From a virus: 35,671 nucleotides of DNA. Under the pieces are notes generated by a model that searched no databases, was not told the origin of the DNA, and saw only the letters and a list, made by a program, of their open reading frames with translations. Each line of letters begins with the position of its first letter. Position 1 is the stretch's first letter. Position numbers and translations under genes: made by a program. This document shows, in pieces, positions 29,657 to 35,671 of this stretch. The stretch spans positions 1 to 35,671 of the IMG/VR virus record IMGVR_UViG_3300031873_000018; one strand, 5' to 3'.

Positions 29657-32392
29657 TCACCACGGGAGCTTGGGTTGTGCAACTCGCATGACTTGGCCCG
29701 TCACATCATCGACTTCATCGTCTTCGGCTGGCTCGTCCATGCGCGCTTTCGCAATGGCGATGTAGCTCGCATCCTGTTCGATGCCGAAGAAGCGAAAGCC
29801 TTCAATACGCGCGGCCTTGCCAGTTGATCCACTCCCCATGAACGGGTCCAGCACGAGTCCATCTGGCGGCGTCACCAGCCGCACGAGGTAGCGCATCAGC
29901 GCCGTGGGCTTTACGGTCGGGTGCGTGTTGCCCTCGCCCCGGTCAGCGCGACTCGCTTTGGCCGCGTAGAAGAACCGGGCGGCAGAGCCGGAGTCGCCTC
30001 CATACGGCTTACCCACCACGCCCCCGCCAACATAGCCGCCATCCTCGGTAAACTGGCCCTGCCCACGCCGATGTCCCGGAAGAAGATCGCCGCTTTTGGT
30101 CTCAGGAAACCCTGCCCGCACCTCGTCGCTGCCGTCGTGGAGTAAATTAGCTGGCCATCTTCCGGCGGGCGTTACTTGCGAGCAAGTGCAGCGCGAAGCA
30201 TCGCGTTCTCGGCTTCTAGTTCCGCTATCTTGCGAATGACCCGCTTGTGTTCCTGTGAGTGCAGCCGCCAGTCCGTCACGCGCAGATTCTCTGGTCTGTT
30301 GTCGGCCTTGTTCCCGTTGACGTGGTGAACCATCTCGTGCTTGTCCAATGGACGCCCGAGCAACCGAGCTATCACCAGACGATGCTCCAGATAGTCTCTC
30401 GGCATCGGAGTCGGTATCAGGGAACGATCCGATTCGGATAGATGAGCCACCGCAACCCATCGGTAGCCCGAGCGCGATTCCTTCCACTTCCCGCCCGTCC
30501 ACAGGGGATTGCCCTTTCCCCTCATCCCGATAGCCCGACATTTCGGGCCGCACGTCATCGGCCACTTCGCCCGATCCACCTGACATTTCCAGCGCCGCAT
30601 CATCTTCCCGCACACTGCACAGTCCATGAACAGGACACGCTCGCGTGTGCGCTTTGCCGCCGATGCCTTCACCGCCGGACCCGTTCGTCGGTACTCGTGC
30701 GCCATCAATGTTCAAGGCTCCTACGCCATATCTTAGCACGTTCTCCGCCACCGTCCCGGCCAGCGGCTTCCGCGCCACGATGATCGGCTCCCACGCGGGC
30801 TTTAGCGCCGTGCCCCAGCCGGACCAGCGACGGGCGGCATCGGTGGCGGGGGCGGTAACATCCATATTCGCGGAACGCAAGCCGGTCGGCGCTCCCAAGC
30901 CTCCACCACGCCTGTCGTCCGCCAGATTCCATGCCTTGCCATTCGGCAGCTGATAGCGCCCCGCCACTTCCCGCTTTGCCCCCGCCGCCTTGTCAATCGC
31001 CTTGCTCACGTCCAGGGACTTCGGGAACCCCGAGTTTCCCGTGATGAACACCTTCCCGTTCCTGCGAGCCACGAACGCGCCGGTGGATACCGTCGGACAG
31101 AAGATCACGCCAGAGTAGGACACGCGAGTGATGGCGGCCAGAGTGGTGTGATAGCTTGTCCGTGCTCGTGCCGCTTGTGCTCCGCGTTGTTCCTGAACAG
31201 GATCAGGTTCGCCAGATGATTGTCCGTCGCATCGTGATTCAAGTGATGCACGCATTCCTCGCGGGTCAATGGCCGCCCGAGCGCCTGCGCCACCAGCAGC
31301 CGATGCTCCATCACGTACCCATCCTTGCGAGCCATCGACAGGAACGCTGACGGACAGCGCACATACTTGATGGGCTGGTCCGCGTACTTGCCCTTGCGCT
31401 TGAAGTAGGTCAGCCCGCCCTTCCACGCGGGGTTCTTGTCCCCAGTCATCTTCGTTCGACAGGACGCCCGGCTCACCTCGGTCCATGCCGCTCGCCCCTT
31501 GTGCGCGTGGCGCGCCCACTCCTGCCCGCGATAGAACCCGTTGCACTCCCGGCTGCAACACTTCGGCGTGTTCTGGCGGTAGCCCAAGAAAATCGTCTGG
31601 CAACGTGGGCAGATACTCCAGATCCGCGAGGTCTTCTGCCGCCACGAATACGAGTTTTCCGCCGCGTTCAACAAGGCAACGATGATGTCGGCTGACGAGT
31701 TGGTCTGTTGAATCCGAGACAACGCGGTAGGCGGGATCCGACTCGACACGATACTCACTCCACCGTGAGGGAGTTTCCCATTGGTAAACGTCGGCTTGAT
31801 GGTCATACGCCAGAATCTCTCCTGATTTGGCTGTATGGTAGTGTTCCCACCCGCCAAGGGTCAAGACCTCCGTGTCCTCGCTCAGGCACCCGTACACCCA
31901 CATGATCGTGTCGCGGATCTCCCACCCCGCATCTTCAATCGCGCACATCAGACGATGATGCGTCCGCGTCCCCCCAAACGCGAGCAGGTGCGCCCCAGGC
32001 TTCGCCACCCGCAGCGCCTCGACGGCCCATGCGTGATGCCACTCCTGCATGGCGCTCAGGTGGTGCAGCATCCCCCCGCCGGTCATGTCGTCCGGGAGCC
32101 CCTCGTTCTCCTCGTTCCGCCGCTTGCCGATGGGCTTCCACTCCGGCGTCTCGCAGGTGCAGCGTTTCGCGCCGCGCAACCGCCCGCCGCACGTCGCGCA
32201 CGTCGGGTTCGCGGTGCCGAAGCGGCTCGTCGCCGAGAAGGAGGGCCAGTCCGTCTGCCGCTCGCCGATGCCCGGCTTGCTGAACCCGCCACCGGACTGC
32301 CAGCTGCGCGTGCGGGAGCTGTAGTCTGGCGTCGGCAGCGGCAACCCGGCAAGATGCGCCGCGCACATCTCGCGCCAGTTGTCCGGCTTCAT
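29657..32392 (-). CDS. C-terminal part of a split DNA methyltransferase with intein, 911 aa
   Basis: This piece lacks the DPPY motif, which lies in the separate upstream piece (32705-32914) in the same reading frame. It holds the rest of a phage N4/N6 methyltransferase: GAHLLAFGGTRTHHRLMCAI, WEIRDTIMWVYG, then an intein (residues 169-453), SGFPKSLDVSKAIDKAAG, GTALKPAWEPIIVARKPL, GRWPANLLHDGSDEV, NTHPTVKPTALM and DPFMGSGST near residue 850. Residues about 562-740 come from DNA that also encodes an HNH protein in another frame and look unnatural in composition. The ATG at 32392 has AGGG 7 bases upstream, 18 bases after the HNH stop. Without the intein it is 626 residues. Activity would need both pieces to assemble. 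Confidence 0.85.
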   Translation of the reverse strand: MKPDNWREMCAAHLAGLPLPTPDYSSRTRSWQSGGGFSKPGIGERQTDWPSFSATSRFGTANPTCATCGGRLRGAKRCTCETPEWKPIGKRRNEENEGLPDDMTGGGMLHHLSAMQEWHHAWAVEALRVAKPGAHLLAFGGTRTHHRLMCAIEDAGWEIRDTIMWVYGCLSEDTEVLTLGGWEHYHTAKSGEILAYDHQADVYQWETPSRWSEYRVESDPAYRVVSDSTDQLVSRHHRCLVERGGKLVFVAAEDLADLEYLPTLPDDFLGLPPEHAEVLQPGVQRVLSRAGVGAPRAQGASGMDRGEPGVLSNEDDWGQEPRVEGRADLLQAQGQVRGPAHQVCALSVSVPVDGSQGWVRDGASAAGGAGARAAIDPRGMRASLESRCDGQSSGEPDPVQEQRGAQAARARTSYHTTLAAITRVSYSGVIFCPTVSTGAFVARRNGKVFITGNSGFPKSLDVSKAIDKAAGAKREVAGRYQLPNGKAWNLADDRRGGGLGAPTGLRSANMDVTAPATDAARRWSGWGTALKPAWEPIIVARKPLAGTVAENVLRYGVGALNIDGARVPTNGSGGEGIGGKAHTRACPVHGLCSVREDDAALEMSGGSGEVADDVRPEMSGYRDEGKGQSPVDGREVEGIALGLPMGCGGSSIRIGSFPDTDSDAERLSGASSGDSSVARASIGQARDGSPRQREQGRQQTRESARDGLAAALTGTQAGHSQDSGTRSRERDASRCTCSQVTPAGRWPANLLHDGSDEVRAGFPETKSGDLLPGHRRGQGQFTEDGGYVGGGVVGKPYGGDSGSAARFFYAAKASRADRGEGNTHPTVKPTALMRYLVRLVTPPDGLVLDPFMGSGSTGKAARIEGFRFFGIEQDASYIAIAKARMDEPAEDDEVDDVTGQVMRVAQPKLPW
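30172..30627 (-). CDS. HNH endonuclease nested in the methyltransferase gene, +1 frame, 151 aa
   Basis: A zinc finger (DCAVCGKMMRR ... CGPKCRAIG) is followed by NPLWTGGKWKES and the HNH core: YLEHRLVIARLLGRPLDKHE, VHHVNGNKADNRPENLRV, SQEHKR, then a helical tail. All parts match small phage HNH endonucleases. It is read one base out of frame from the methyltransferase and lies wholly within it, between VPTN and GRWPANLL. Start uncertain: ATG at 30627 fits the domain, ATG at 30705 is also in frame. No intron or intein signs flank it. The same family as the HNH inside the intein (shared NPxWxGG and EHRL...LGRPL). Confidence 0.82.
   Translation of the reverse strand: MDCAVCGKMMRRWKCQVDRAKWPMTCGPKCRAIGMRGKGNPLWTGGKWKESRSGYRWVAVAHLSESDRSLIPTPMPRDYLEHRLVIARLLGRPLDKHEMVHHVNGNKADNRPENLRVTDWRLHSQEHKRVIRKIAELEAENAMLRAALARK
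31034..31888 (-). mobile_element. Intein in the DNA methyltransferase, 285 aa
   Basis: It starts at Cys (CLSEDTEVLTLGGW, block A) after WVYG. It continues with QLVSRHHRCLVERG (block B-like, HHR in place of TxxH), and ends with the block F/G stretch GVIFCPTVSTGAFVARRN, then KVFITGN, followed by Ser of SGFPKS as the +1 residue. The last residue is Asn; the penultimate is Gly rather than His, seen in some inteins. The middle (about residues 103-245) has unnatural composition in this frame and carries an HNH gene in another frame, so the splicing part is a mini-intein of about 140 residues. Confidence 0.85.
31105..31806 (-). CDS. HNH endonuclease nested inside the intein, +1 frame, about 233 aa
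   Basis: The protein is read one base out of frame from the intein. The recognisable part begins with a zinc finger (SICPRCQTIFLGYRQNTPK, CCSRECNGFYRG, from about 31617), then NPAWKGGLTYFKRKG, and the HNH core VMEHRLLVAQALGRPLTREE, VHHLNHDATDNHLANLIL, AEHKRHEHG. The first 70 residues from the ATG at 31806 overlap the conserved intein N-terminal splicing region and probably are not a real domain, so the true start may be a TTG near 31670. It resembles the nested HNH at 30172. I infer it is the intein's homing enzyme, encoded in another frame rather than fused. Confidence 0.78.
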   Translation of the reverse strand: MTIKPTFTNGKLPHGGVSIVSSRIPPTALSRIQQTNSSADIIVALLNAAENSYSWRQKTSRIWSICPRCQTIFLGYRQNTPKCCSRECNGFYRGQEWARHAHKGRAAWTEVSRASCRTKMTGDKNPAWKGGLTYFKRKGKYADQPIKYVRCPSAFLSMARKDGYVMEHRLLVAQALGRPLTREECVHHLNHDATDNHLANLILFRNNAEHKRHEHGQAITPLWPPSLACPTLA

Positions 32393-32409
32393 GGGCGAAC
32401 CCTGTATGG

Positions 32410-32721
32410 TCAAGAGGCGCACTGTGCCCTCCGACGACGCTGATAGTCACGCGACCGCTCACGCACGCATTGAATGCAGTTACGCCCTTTCCCGTCTGGC
32501 CGGACATAGGTGTTCTCGTCGTAGCAATGCCCCATGCTACAGAACTTCGCTCGCCTCTCAGGTTTGGGTCCGGCAACGTCACCACGCATGACGTTTTCCA
32601 CGTGAGACACGATGTCGAGATGAGCCGGGTTCACGCATGACGGATTCCGACACAAGTGGTCAATCTCGGATCCAGCAGAAATCGTCCGACCCGCGTTGAA
32701 GCGTTCAGCGATTGTCTTCAC
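32410..32721 (-). CDS. HNH endonuclease splitting the methyltransferase gene, 103 aa
   Basis: A GTG at 32721 with GGAG 7 bases upstream gives a protein whose core is SEIDHLCRNPSCVNPAHLDI (residues 18-37), a standard phage HNH with DH, C/N and NPxHL, followed by ENVMRGD. The C-terminal part has a zinc module (FCSMGHCYDENTYV ... CIQCVRER) and a basic tail. The usual N-terminal strand (a GYG...RAHR stretch) is missing, so it may be truncated. It lies between the N and C pieces of the methyltransferase, overlapping the N piece by 17 bases, and all pieces are in fixed order, so it is an insertion. Confidence 0.82.
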   Translation of the reverse strand: MKTIAERFNAGRTISAGSEIDHLCRNPSCVNPAHLDIVSHVENVMRGDVAGPKPERRAKFCSMGHCYDENTYVRPDGKGRNCIQCVRERSRDYQRRRRAQCAS

Positions 32722-32914
32722 GCCTGTACTCCGCGATCCATTCAGCTGGAAGCGCCTCAAAGTCGCGCCACTTCCAGCTGAGGCTGTCGAAGTCCTTGCC
32801 CATGAACTCAAGGCCGTAGGGCGGATCGGTCACGATGGCGTCCACGCTGTTCGGCTCCATCGTCGCCATCACCTCGATGCAGTCGCCGACTTGCAGCGTG
32901 GCATGATCACTCAT
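32705..32914 (-). CDS. N-terminal part of the split DNA methyltransferase, 69 aa
   Basis: The start at 32914 overlaps the previous stop (ATGA). The protein reads LQVGDCIEVMATMEPNSVD, then AIVTDPPYGLEFMGKDFD, the usual opening of phage N4/N6 methyltransferases with the catalytic DPPYG at residues 30-34. It then ends after 35 more residues at a TGA inside the HNH insertion. The downstream piece (29657-32392) is in the same reading frame and supplies the SAM motif. The natural gene would have joined them near DSLSW. Alone this fragment cannot be active. Confidence 0.85.
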   Translation of the reverse strand: MSDHATLQVGDCIEVMATMEPNSVDAIVTDPPYGLEFMGKDFDSLSWKWRDFEALPAEWIAEYRREDNR

Positions 32915-33048
32915 CGCACGAACGCCCGTGCGGCCTCGCGGAGCCAGACCACCGACCACAGGAACAGCGCGAGCGACCCGACCGCCGCCGCCAGCAGGAG
33001 GAAGGCCGCCGTTGCCATCGACAAGAACTTCTGACCTGGCACGTCCAT
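32911..33048 (-). CDS. Single-pass membrane protein, 45 aa
   Basis: The ATG at 33048 (or 33051) overlaps the stop of the previous gene (TGATG), and the stop overlaps the methyltransferase start (ATGA). After a short polar start (MDVPGQKFLSM) comes one long hydrophobic helix (ATAAFLLLAAAVGSLALFL, then WSVVWL) and a basic end (REAARAFVR). It may be a small membrane peptide with a toxin-like or regulatory role, but nothing in the sequence identifies it. Confidence 0.65.
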   Translation of the reverse strand: MDVPGQKFLSMATAAFLLLAAAVGSLALFLWSVVWLREAARAFVR

Positions 33049-34025
33049 CATGTCACCGCCGTCATCTGCCACTTCGCGCAGGCCCACACCACGAGGTCAC
33101 GGGCGTGAGCCTCCAGCGCGTACCACCGACCTCTGGCGCGGTCGGGGTCCAGCCCATCCGCGCGCATACTCTCATCCACCGAGAAGTACAGATGCTCGGC
33201 CACGCCGCCTGCGAGCTTCGCGGATTCCATCCAGAACCACGTCGCCTTCACTTCCGGTAGCGTCAGGCTCGGCGCGTACTTCACCAGCGCCCGCACCGCC
33301 ATGCCACCAGGCGCGGTGTGCTGATCACAGGCATACCAGCGCACATGGTGGGGCGGGAGCATCGCCGATGCCGTGAGTGGGTTCGCGAGATAGTCTCGCA
33401 CTTCGATCTGCTTCGGTGCCCCTGCGACTTGCTCAAGTGCGGTCAACACGGCTGCCGCCACCATGAACTTCGGCTGGCAATCCTCTGGGCCAGGCCCCTT
33501 GCGGATCTTCTTGGCAGCACCCAGTAATTCGGCGGCACTCACGCCGATCATGCCGACGAGTTCGCTGACGACCTCGTCCTTGAGGCCCATCTCCCACATC
33601 CACCACGCCACTTTCGACGCCAGCACCGCATCCTGCGCCACCAGCGCATCTACCAGCGTGACGGGCGGACGCGAGGCGAACGGCGCGACCGCCATCCTGG
33701 TGTACACGCCCCACGCATCCTTGTTCTTGGGGAGCTTGGTCGTGGCCTCCACGACGCCGAGCGGGTTGTCGTAGACCAGCGGCAGGAGCGGTACCGCCGT
33801 CAGCACATCTTCGGCGACGATGATCGGCCATCGCCAGAAGAAGGCGCGCTTGTCGAGCTTGAGGATGTCGGTCGCCGCTTGGAGCGCGAGGGCGGTTTCG
33901 CCACGGCGCACATACTTCTGGAGGGCCGACTTCGTGACGCCGAGCCAGACATCGCGTGGCGGGCCGCTCGGCATTGCTCGCTCCTGCGGATCGTCGTCAA
34001 AGAGAGATGGTTGCATCGTCCCCAT
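33048..34025 (-). CDS. RarA/MgsA C-terminal-domain-like protein, 325 aa
   Basis: Residues about 28-75 (VTKSALQKYVRRGETALALQ, ATDILKLDKRAFFWRWP, IIVAEDV) match the C-terminal helical domain of RarA/MgsA replication-recombination ATPases, which in bacteria drives tetramer formation; the AAA+ ATPase part is absent. Later helices include KVAWWMWEMGLKDEVVSELV and LTALEQVAGAPKQIEVRDYL, and EHLYFSVDESMRADGLD. It may act in phage replication or recombination as a stand-alone adaptor. The start could be 34025 or the ATG at 34016. Promoter B lies so close that a leaderless mRNA is possible. Confidence 0.72.
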   Translation of the reverse strand: MGTMQPSLFDDDPQERAMPSGPPRDVWLGVTKSALQKYVRRGETALALQAATDILKLDKRAFFWRWPIIVAEDVLTAVPLLPLVYDNPLGVVEATTKLPKNKDAWGVYTRMAVAPFASRPPVTLVDALVAQDAVLASKVAWWMWEMGLKDEVVSELVGMIGVSAAELLGAAKKIRKGPGPEDCQPKFMVAAAVLTALEQVAGAPKQIEVRDYLANPLTASAMLPPHHVRWYACDQHTAPGGMAVRALVKYAPSLTLPEVKATWFWMESAKLAGGVAEHLYFSVDESMRADGLDPDRARGRWYALEAHARDLVVWACAKWQMTAVT

Positions 34026-34031
34026 GCGTAC

Positions 34032-34060
34032 ACGATAGCATGGAGCGACCCCAATGTCTA
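34032..34060 (-). promoter_or_regulatory. Promoter B: TAGACA -N17- TATCGT with extended -10
   Basis: On the minus strand TAGACA (34055-34060) and TATCGT (34032-34037) are 17 bases apart, with TGC before the -10. The -35 lies in TCTAGACATT, as in promoters A and C, and overlaps the TAG stop of the cold-shock gene. The palindrome ATGTCTAGACAT (34054-34065) covers the -35, a likely operator. RNA would start near 34025, at or beside the start codon of the RarA-like gene. Confidence 0.8.
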
Positions 34061-34282
34061 GACATCAGCCACGGGGCTGACATCCTCAGCGCGGAGGCCC
34101 TTCGGTGCGTTGATGGGCGTGAACCGCACCAGCTGGCCCTCGCTCAGTTTCTCGAACCCCGCCGACTCCACCGATGTGCGGTGGAAGAAATACTCGTTGC
34201 CCGTGTCTTCGCGGAGGAAGCCAAAGCCCTTTTCGCGGAGTAGCTTCGTCACGCGGCCGGTCGCAGACTGTGTCGTCGCCAT
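34058..34282 (-). CDS. Cold-shock-domain protein, 74 aa
   Basis: The sequence has both nucleic-acid-binding motifs of the CspA family: EKGFGFLRE (RNP1, residues about 18-26) and EYFFHRTSVE (RNP2, about 30-39), then GQLVRFTPINAPKGLRAEDV. Length is typical. It binds single-stranded RNA or DNA and is common in phages of GC-rich hosts, where it may help translation or transcription. The ATG at 34282 has AAGGAG about 10 bases upstream. It may be a captured host gene. Confidence 0.93.
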   Translation of the reverse strand: MATTQSATGRVTKLLREKGFGFLREDTGNEYFFHRTSVESAGFEKLSEGQLVRFTPINAPKGLRAEDVSPVADV

Positions 34283-34318
34283 CGTCGTTCTCTCCTTCAG
34301 CGCGCCATTCTACTCTAG

Positions 34319-34678
34319 CTAGTTCACTTTCGGCATCGCTGTGACTACGGCCCCGCCGACGCGGAACCGCTTGACCTTCGTGGGGTCGCCGCCCAAGCCG
34401 AACACCACCTCCTCCGTCGCAACCAGCCGGTCGGTGGGCTTGATGTCGGCCACGGTCGTGTACGGCACCTCGATCACGCCACCGGGGGCCATCTTGCAAA
34501 GCGCGATTAACGTCTGCCGCGCCCCCGCGATGTCGCGCAGCAGATTCACGCACTCCCGCAGCAGCAGGGCGACATCTTGGCGCACCTCAGGGTCCATCGT
34601 GAGCGCGGCGTTCACGGAGTTGTACTTGAGATGGAGGCGCTTCAGCATCTCCTCCAAGGGTTCCGACTTCGGCAACAT
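34319..34678 (-). CDS. Hypothetical protein, 119 aa
   Basis: The ATG at 34678 has GGAGGG 6-8 bases upstream and overlaps the methyltransferase stop (TGATG). The first 60 residues are helical (LEEMLKRLHLKYNSVNAAL, RQDVALLLRECVNLLRDIAG), the rest beta-rich (GGVIEVPYTTVADIKPTDRL, KVKRFRVGGAVVTAM). No motif is recognised. The 36-base gap after it precedes the cold-shock gene. Confidence 0.62.
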   Translation of the reverse strand: MLPKSEPLEEMLKRLHLKYNSVNAALTMDPEVRQDVALLLRECVNLLRDIAGARQTLIALCKMAPGGVIEVPYTTVADIKPTDRLVATEEVVFGLGGDPTKVKRFRVGGAVVTAMPKVN

Positions 34679-35671
34679 CACAGACCCTCCAAGAGTTCCA
34701 TCTGCACATCGCTCGTGCGCTTCTGCGCGAGTCCGATGTAGTTCGCATTCAGATCCAGCCCCACATAGCGACGACCCAGCCGCAGCGCCACGCGGCCCGT
34801 GGTGCCGCTCCCCGAGAACGGGTCGAAGACCAAGCACGGCACCGGCTCCGCCGGCACATCTTCGGGGTTGCACTCACAGCCTGGCTCCCACCCGAGCGTG
34901 CGCCAGGCGTACTGCGTGAACGCGCCCGTATTGTAGGCATCGTCAGCCGTCTGGCCCGCGGGCGACACCGTGTCCAGGTTCGATGCCCGTGCGCCCGTCG
35001 CACTCCCGCCCGTCGAGACGACCTCGCCCTTCTCGCGCACCCGCTCCCACGGAGTTCGACAGATCGGGCAGCAGCCTTTCGCACTCGTGCCGGCCTTGAT
35101 GCACGGCTCCACCAGCTTCTCGGGATAGGTCGCGAAGTGGGCCTCGGCGTACGTCTGCGTCGGAATTGTCCAGACGGAACGTCGGTTGCGCGTGATGCCC
35201 TCCCACGGCACATTCCCCGCCACACCTCCGCTGATGTTGCCGCGCTCCTCCGCCATATGCCTACGCAGGTTGCCCGACTTGCCAGCGATGATCCGGCGCT
35301 TCACGTCGCTCGGGTTCTGCACGCCCGCCGACTCATAGTCCTTCACGCCCACGCCGTTGTACGCGGTCTTCATCTGCTCAATCATCGCGCTCGATGCGGG
35401 TTCCGCGATCGCGTCGGCATCGTAGAAGTACCGCGGCGACTTCGCGAGCAAGAACAAGTACTCGTGAGATTTGGTCGGGCGATCCATGATGCTCTCGGGC
35501 ATCGGATTGGGCTTGGACCAGATGATGTCGCTGCGCAAGTACCATCCCTCGGCCTGGAGCGCGAATGCGACTCTCCACGGAATCCCGACCAAGTCCTTCG
35601 GCTTGCATCCCTGCCAGTCCTTGCCCGCCGCGCCCAGCGCCTTCGACAACCCACGCGCCCCGCGATTGCTG
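34678..35671 (-). CDS. DNA methyltransferase, N-terminus beyond the right edge
   Basis: The frame is open to the last base (331 codons) and continues off the window, so the N-terminal catalytic motif (usually SPPYW in this type) is not visible. What is seen fits a phage N4/N6 methyltransferase: WRVAFALQAEGWYLRSDIIW, SKPNPMPESIMDRPTKSHEY, NRRSVWTIPTQTYAEAHFAT, FPxxLVEP-like YPEKLVEPCIKAG, a CCPIC zinc pair, and the SAM motif FDPFSGSGTTGRVA followed by GRRYVGLDLNANYI. It ends in QMELLEGL, overlapping the next start. Confidence 0.92.
   Translation of the reverse strand, partial: SNRGARGLSKALGAAGKDWQGCKPKDLVGIPWRVAFALQAEGWYLRSDIIWSKPNPMPESIMDRPTKSHEYLFLLAKSPRYFYDADAIAEPASSAMIEQMKTAYNGVGVKDYESAGVQNPSDVKRRIIAGKSGNLRRHMAEERGNISGGVAGNVPWEGITRNRRSVWTIPTQTYAEAHFATYPEKLVEPCIKAGTSAKGCCPICRTPWERVREKGEVVSTGGSATGARASNLDTVSPAGQTADDAYNTGAFTQYAWRTLGWEPGCECNPEDVPAEPVPCLVFDPFSGSGTTGRVALRLGRRYVGLDLNANYIGLAQKRTSDVQMELLEGL

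Noticed and set aside
31034-31888. A sequencing frameshift that separated an in-frame intein endonuclease
   Set aside because: Two compensating indels would be needed, and another HNH gene shows the same +1 overlap at 30172 without an intein. Kept as the main alternative in the finding rather than as the call.
32400-32760. Group I intron around the first HNH gene in the methyltransferase
   Set aside because: The room between the methyltransferase pieces is about 300 bases, nearly all of it HNH coding, leaving no space for the intron core; each piece also has its own start or stop. RNA testing would still be needed to be sure.

Overview
This window is one continuous block of about 50 genes, all read on the minus strand, so gene order runs from position 35671 down to 1. 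It holds a large terminase subunit, a DUF935-type portal with an intein, a probable small terminase and several head-region genes. It is therefore the genome of a tailed double-stranded DNA phage (Caudoviricetes), probably uncultured. The DNA is clearly GC-rich (judged by eye), genes are packed with many ATGA/GTGA/TGATG stop-start overlaps, and Shine-Dalgarno sites of the GGAGG type are common, pointing to a GC-rich bacterial host. I saw no integrase, lysin, tRNA or CRISPR array.

Layout in transcription order. (1) 35671-29657, DNA methylation and invasion: a partial DNA methyltransferase, a small protein, a cold-shock protein, a promoter, a RarA/MgsA C-terminal-like protein, and a second methyltransferase gene broken up by mobile DNA. 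One HNH endonuclease gene splits it into N and C pieces. The C piece contains an intein, and an HNH gene lies inside the intein in another reading frame. A further HNH gene overlaps the C piece in that same other frame. (2) 29652-22717, sugar and DNA metabolism: a GT-B glycosyltransferase, Zn-ribbon proteins, a sugar-nucleotidyltransferase-like protein, a third methyltransferase, a radical SAM/SPASM protein, two ParB-like proteins and a DUF1064 nuclease-like protein. (3) 22709-16988: a second promoter, then a run of small proteins, many with signal peptides or single membrane helices and Ig-like folds, plus an FkbM methyltransferase and the stump of a glycosyltransferase. (4) 16811-14260: a glycoside-hydrolase-like protein with a lectin-like N-terminus, about 440 bp of hairpin-rich non-coding DNA, a third promoter, a DUF6011 protein and a terminator. 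(5) 14129-1, packaging and head genes: small terminase, a protein with serine at every second residue, large terminase, Zn ribbon, portal with intein, an acidic protein, a structured RNA/terminator, then five consecutive genes sharing one short N-terminal module, and a partial ferritin-like protein at the left edge.

The two strongest candidates for something undescribed are these. First, the shared N-terminal module (a DLExxGxxxGxE helix followed by LDxxSWxKFNxxRK) is placed on five unrelated C-terminal bodies, one an HD-domain protein. It looks like a capsid cargo or assembly tag. Second, one methyltransferase gene has been invaded three times by HNH genes, all in the same +1 frame relative to the host gene, and two of them are read from DNA that also keeps the methyltransferase frame open. 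A smaller discovery is a phage promoter family: three intergenic sites share TCTRGACATT as an extended -35 box, followed at 17-18 bp by a -10 box.
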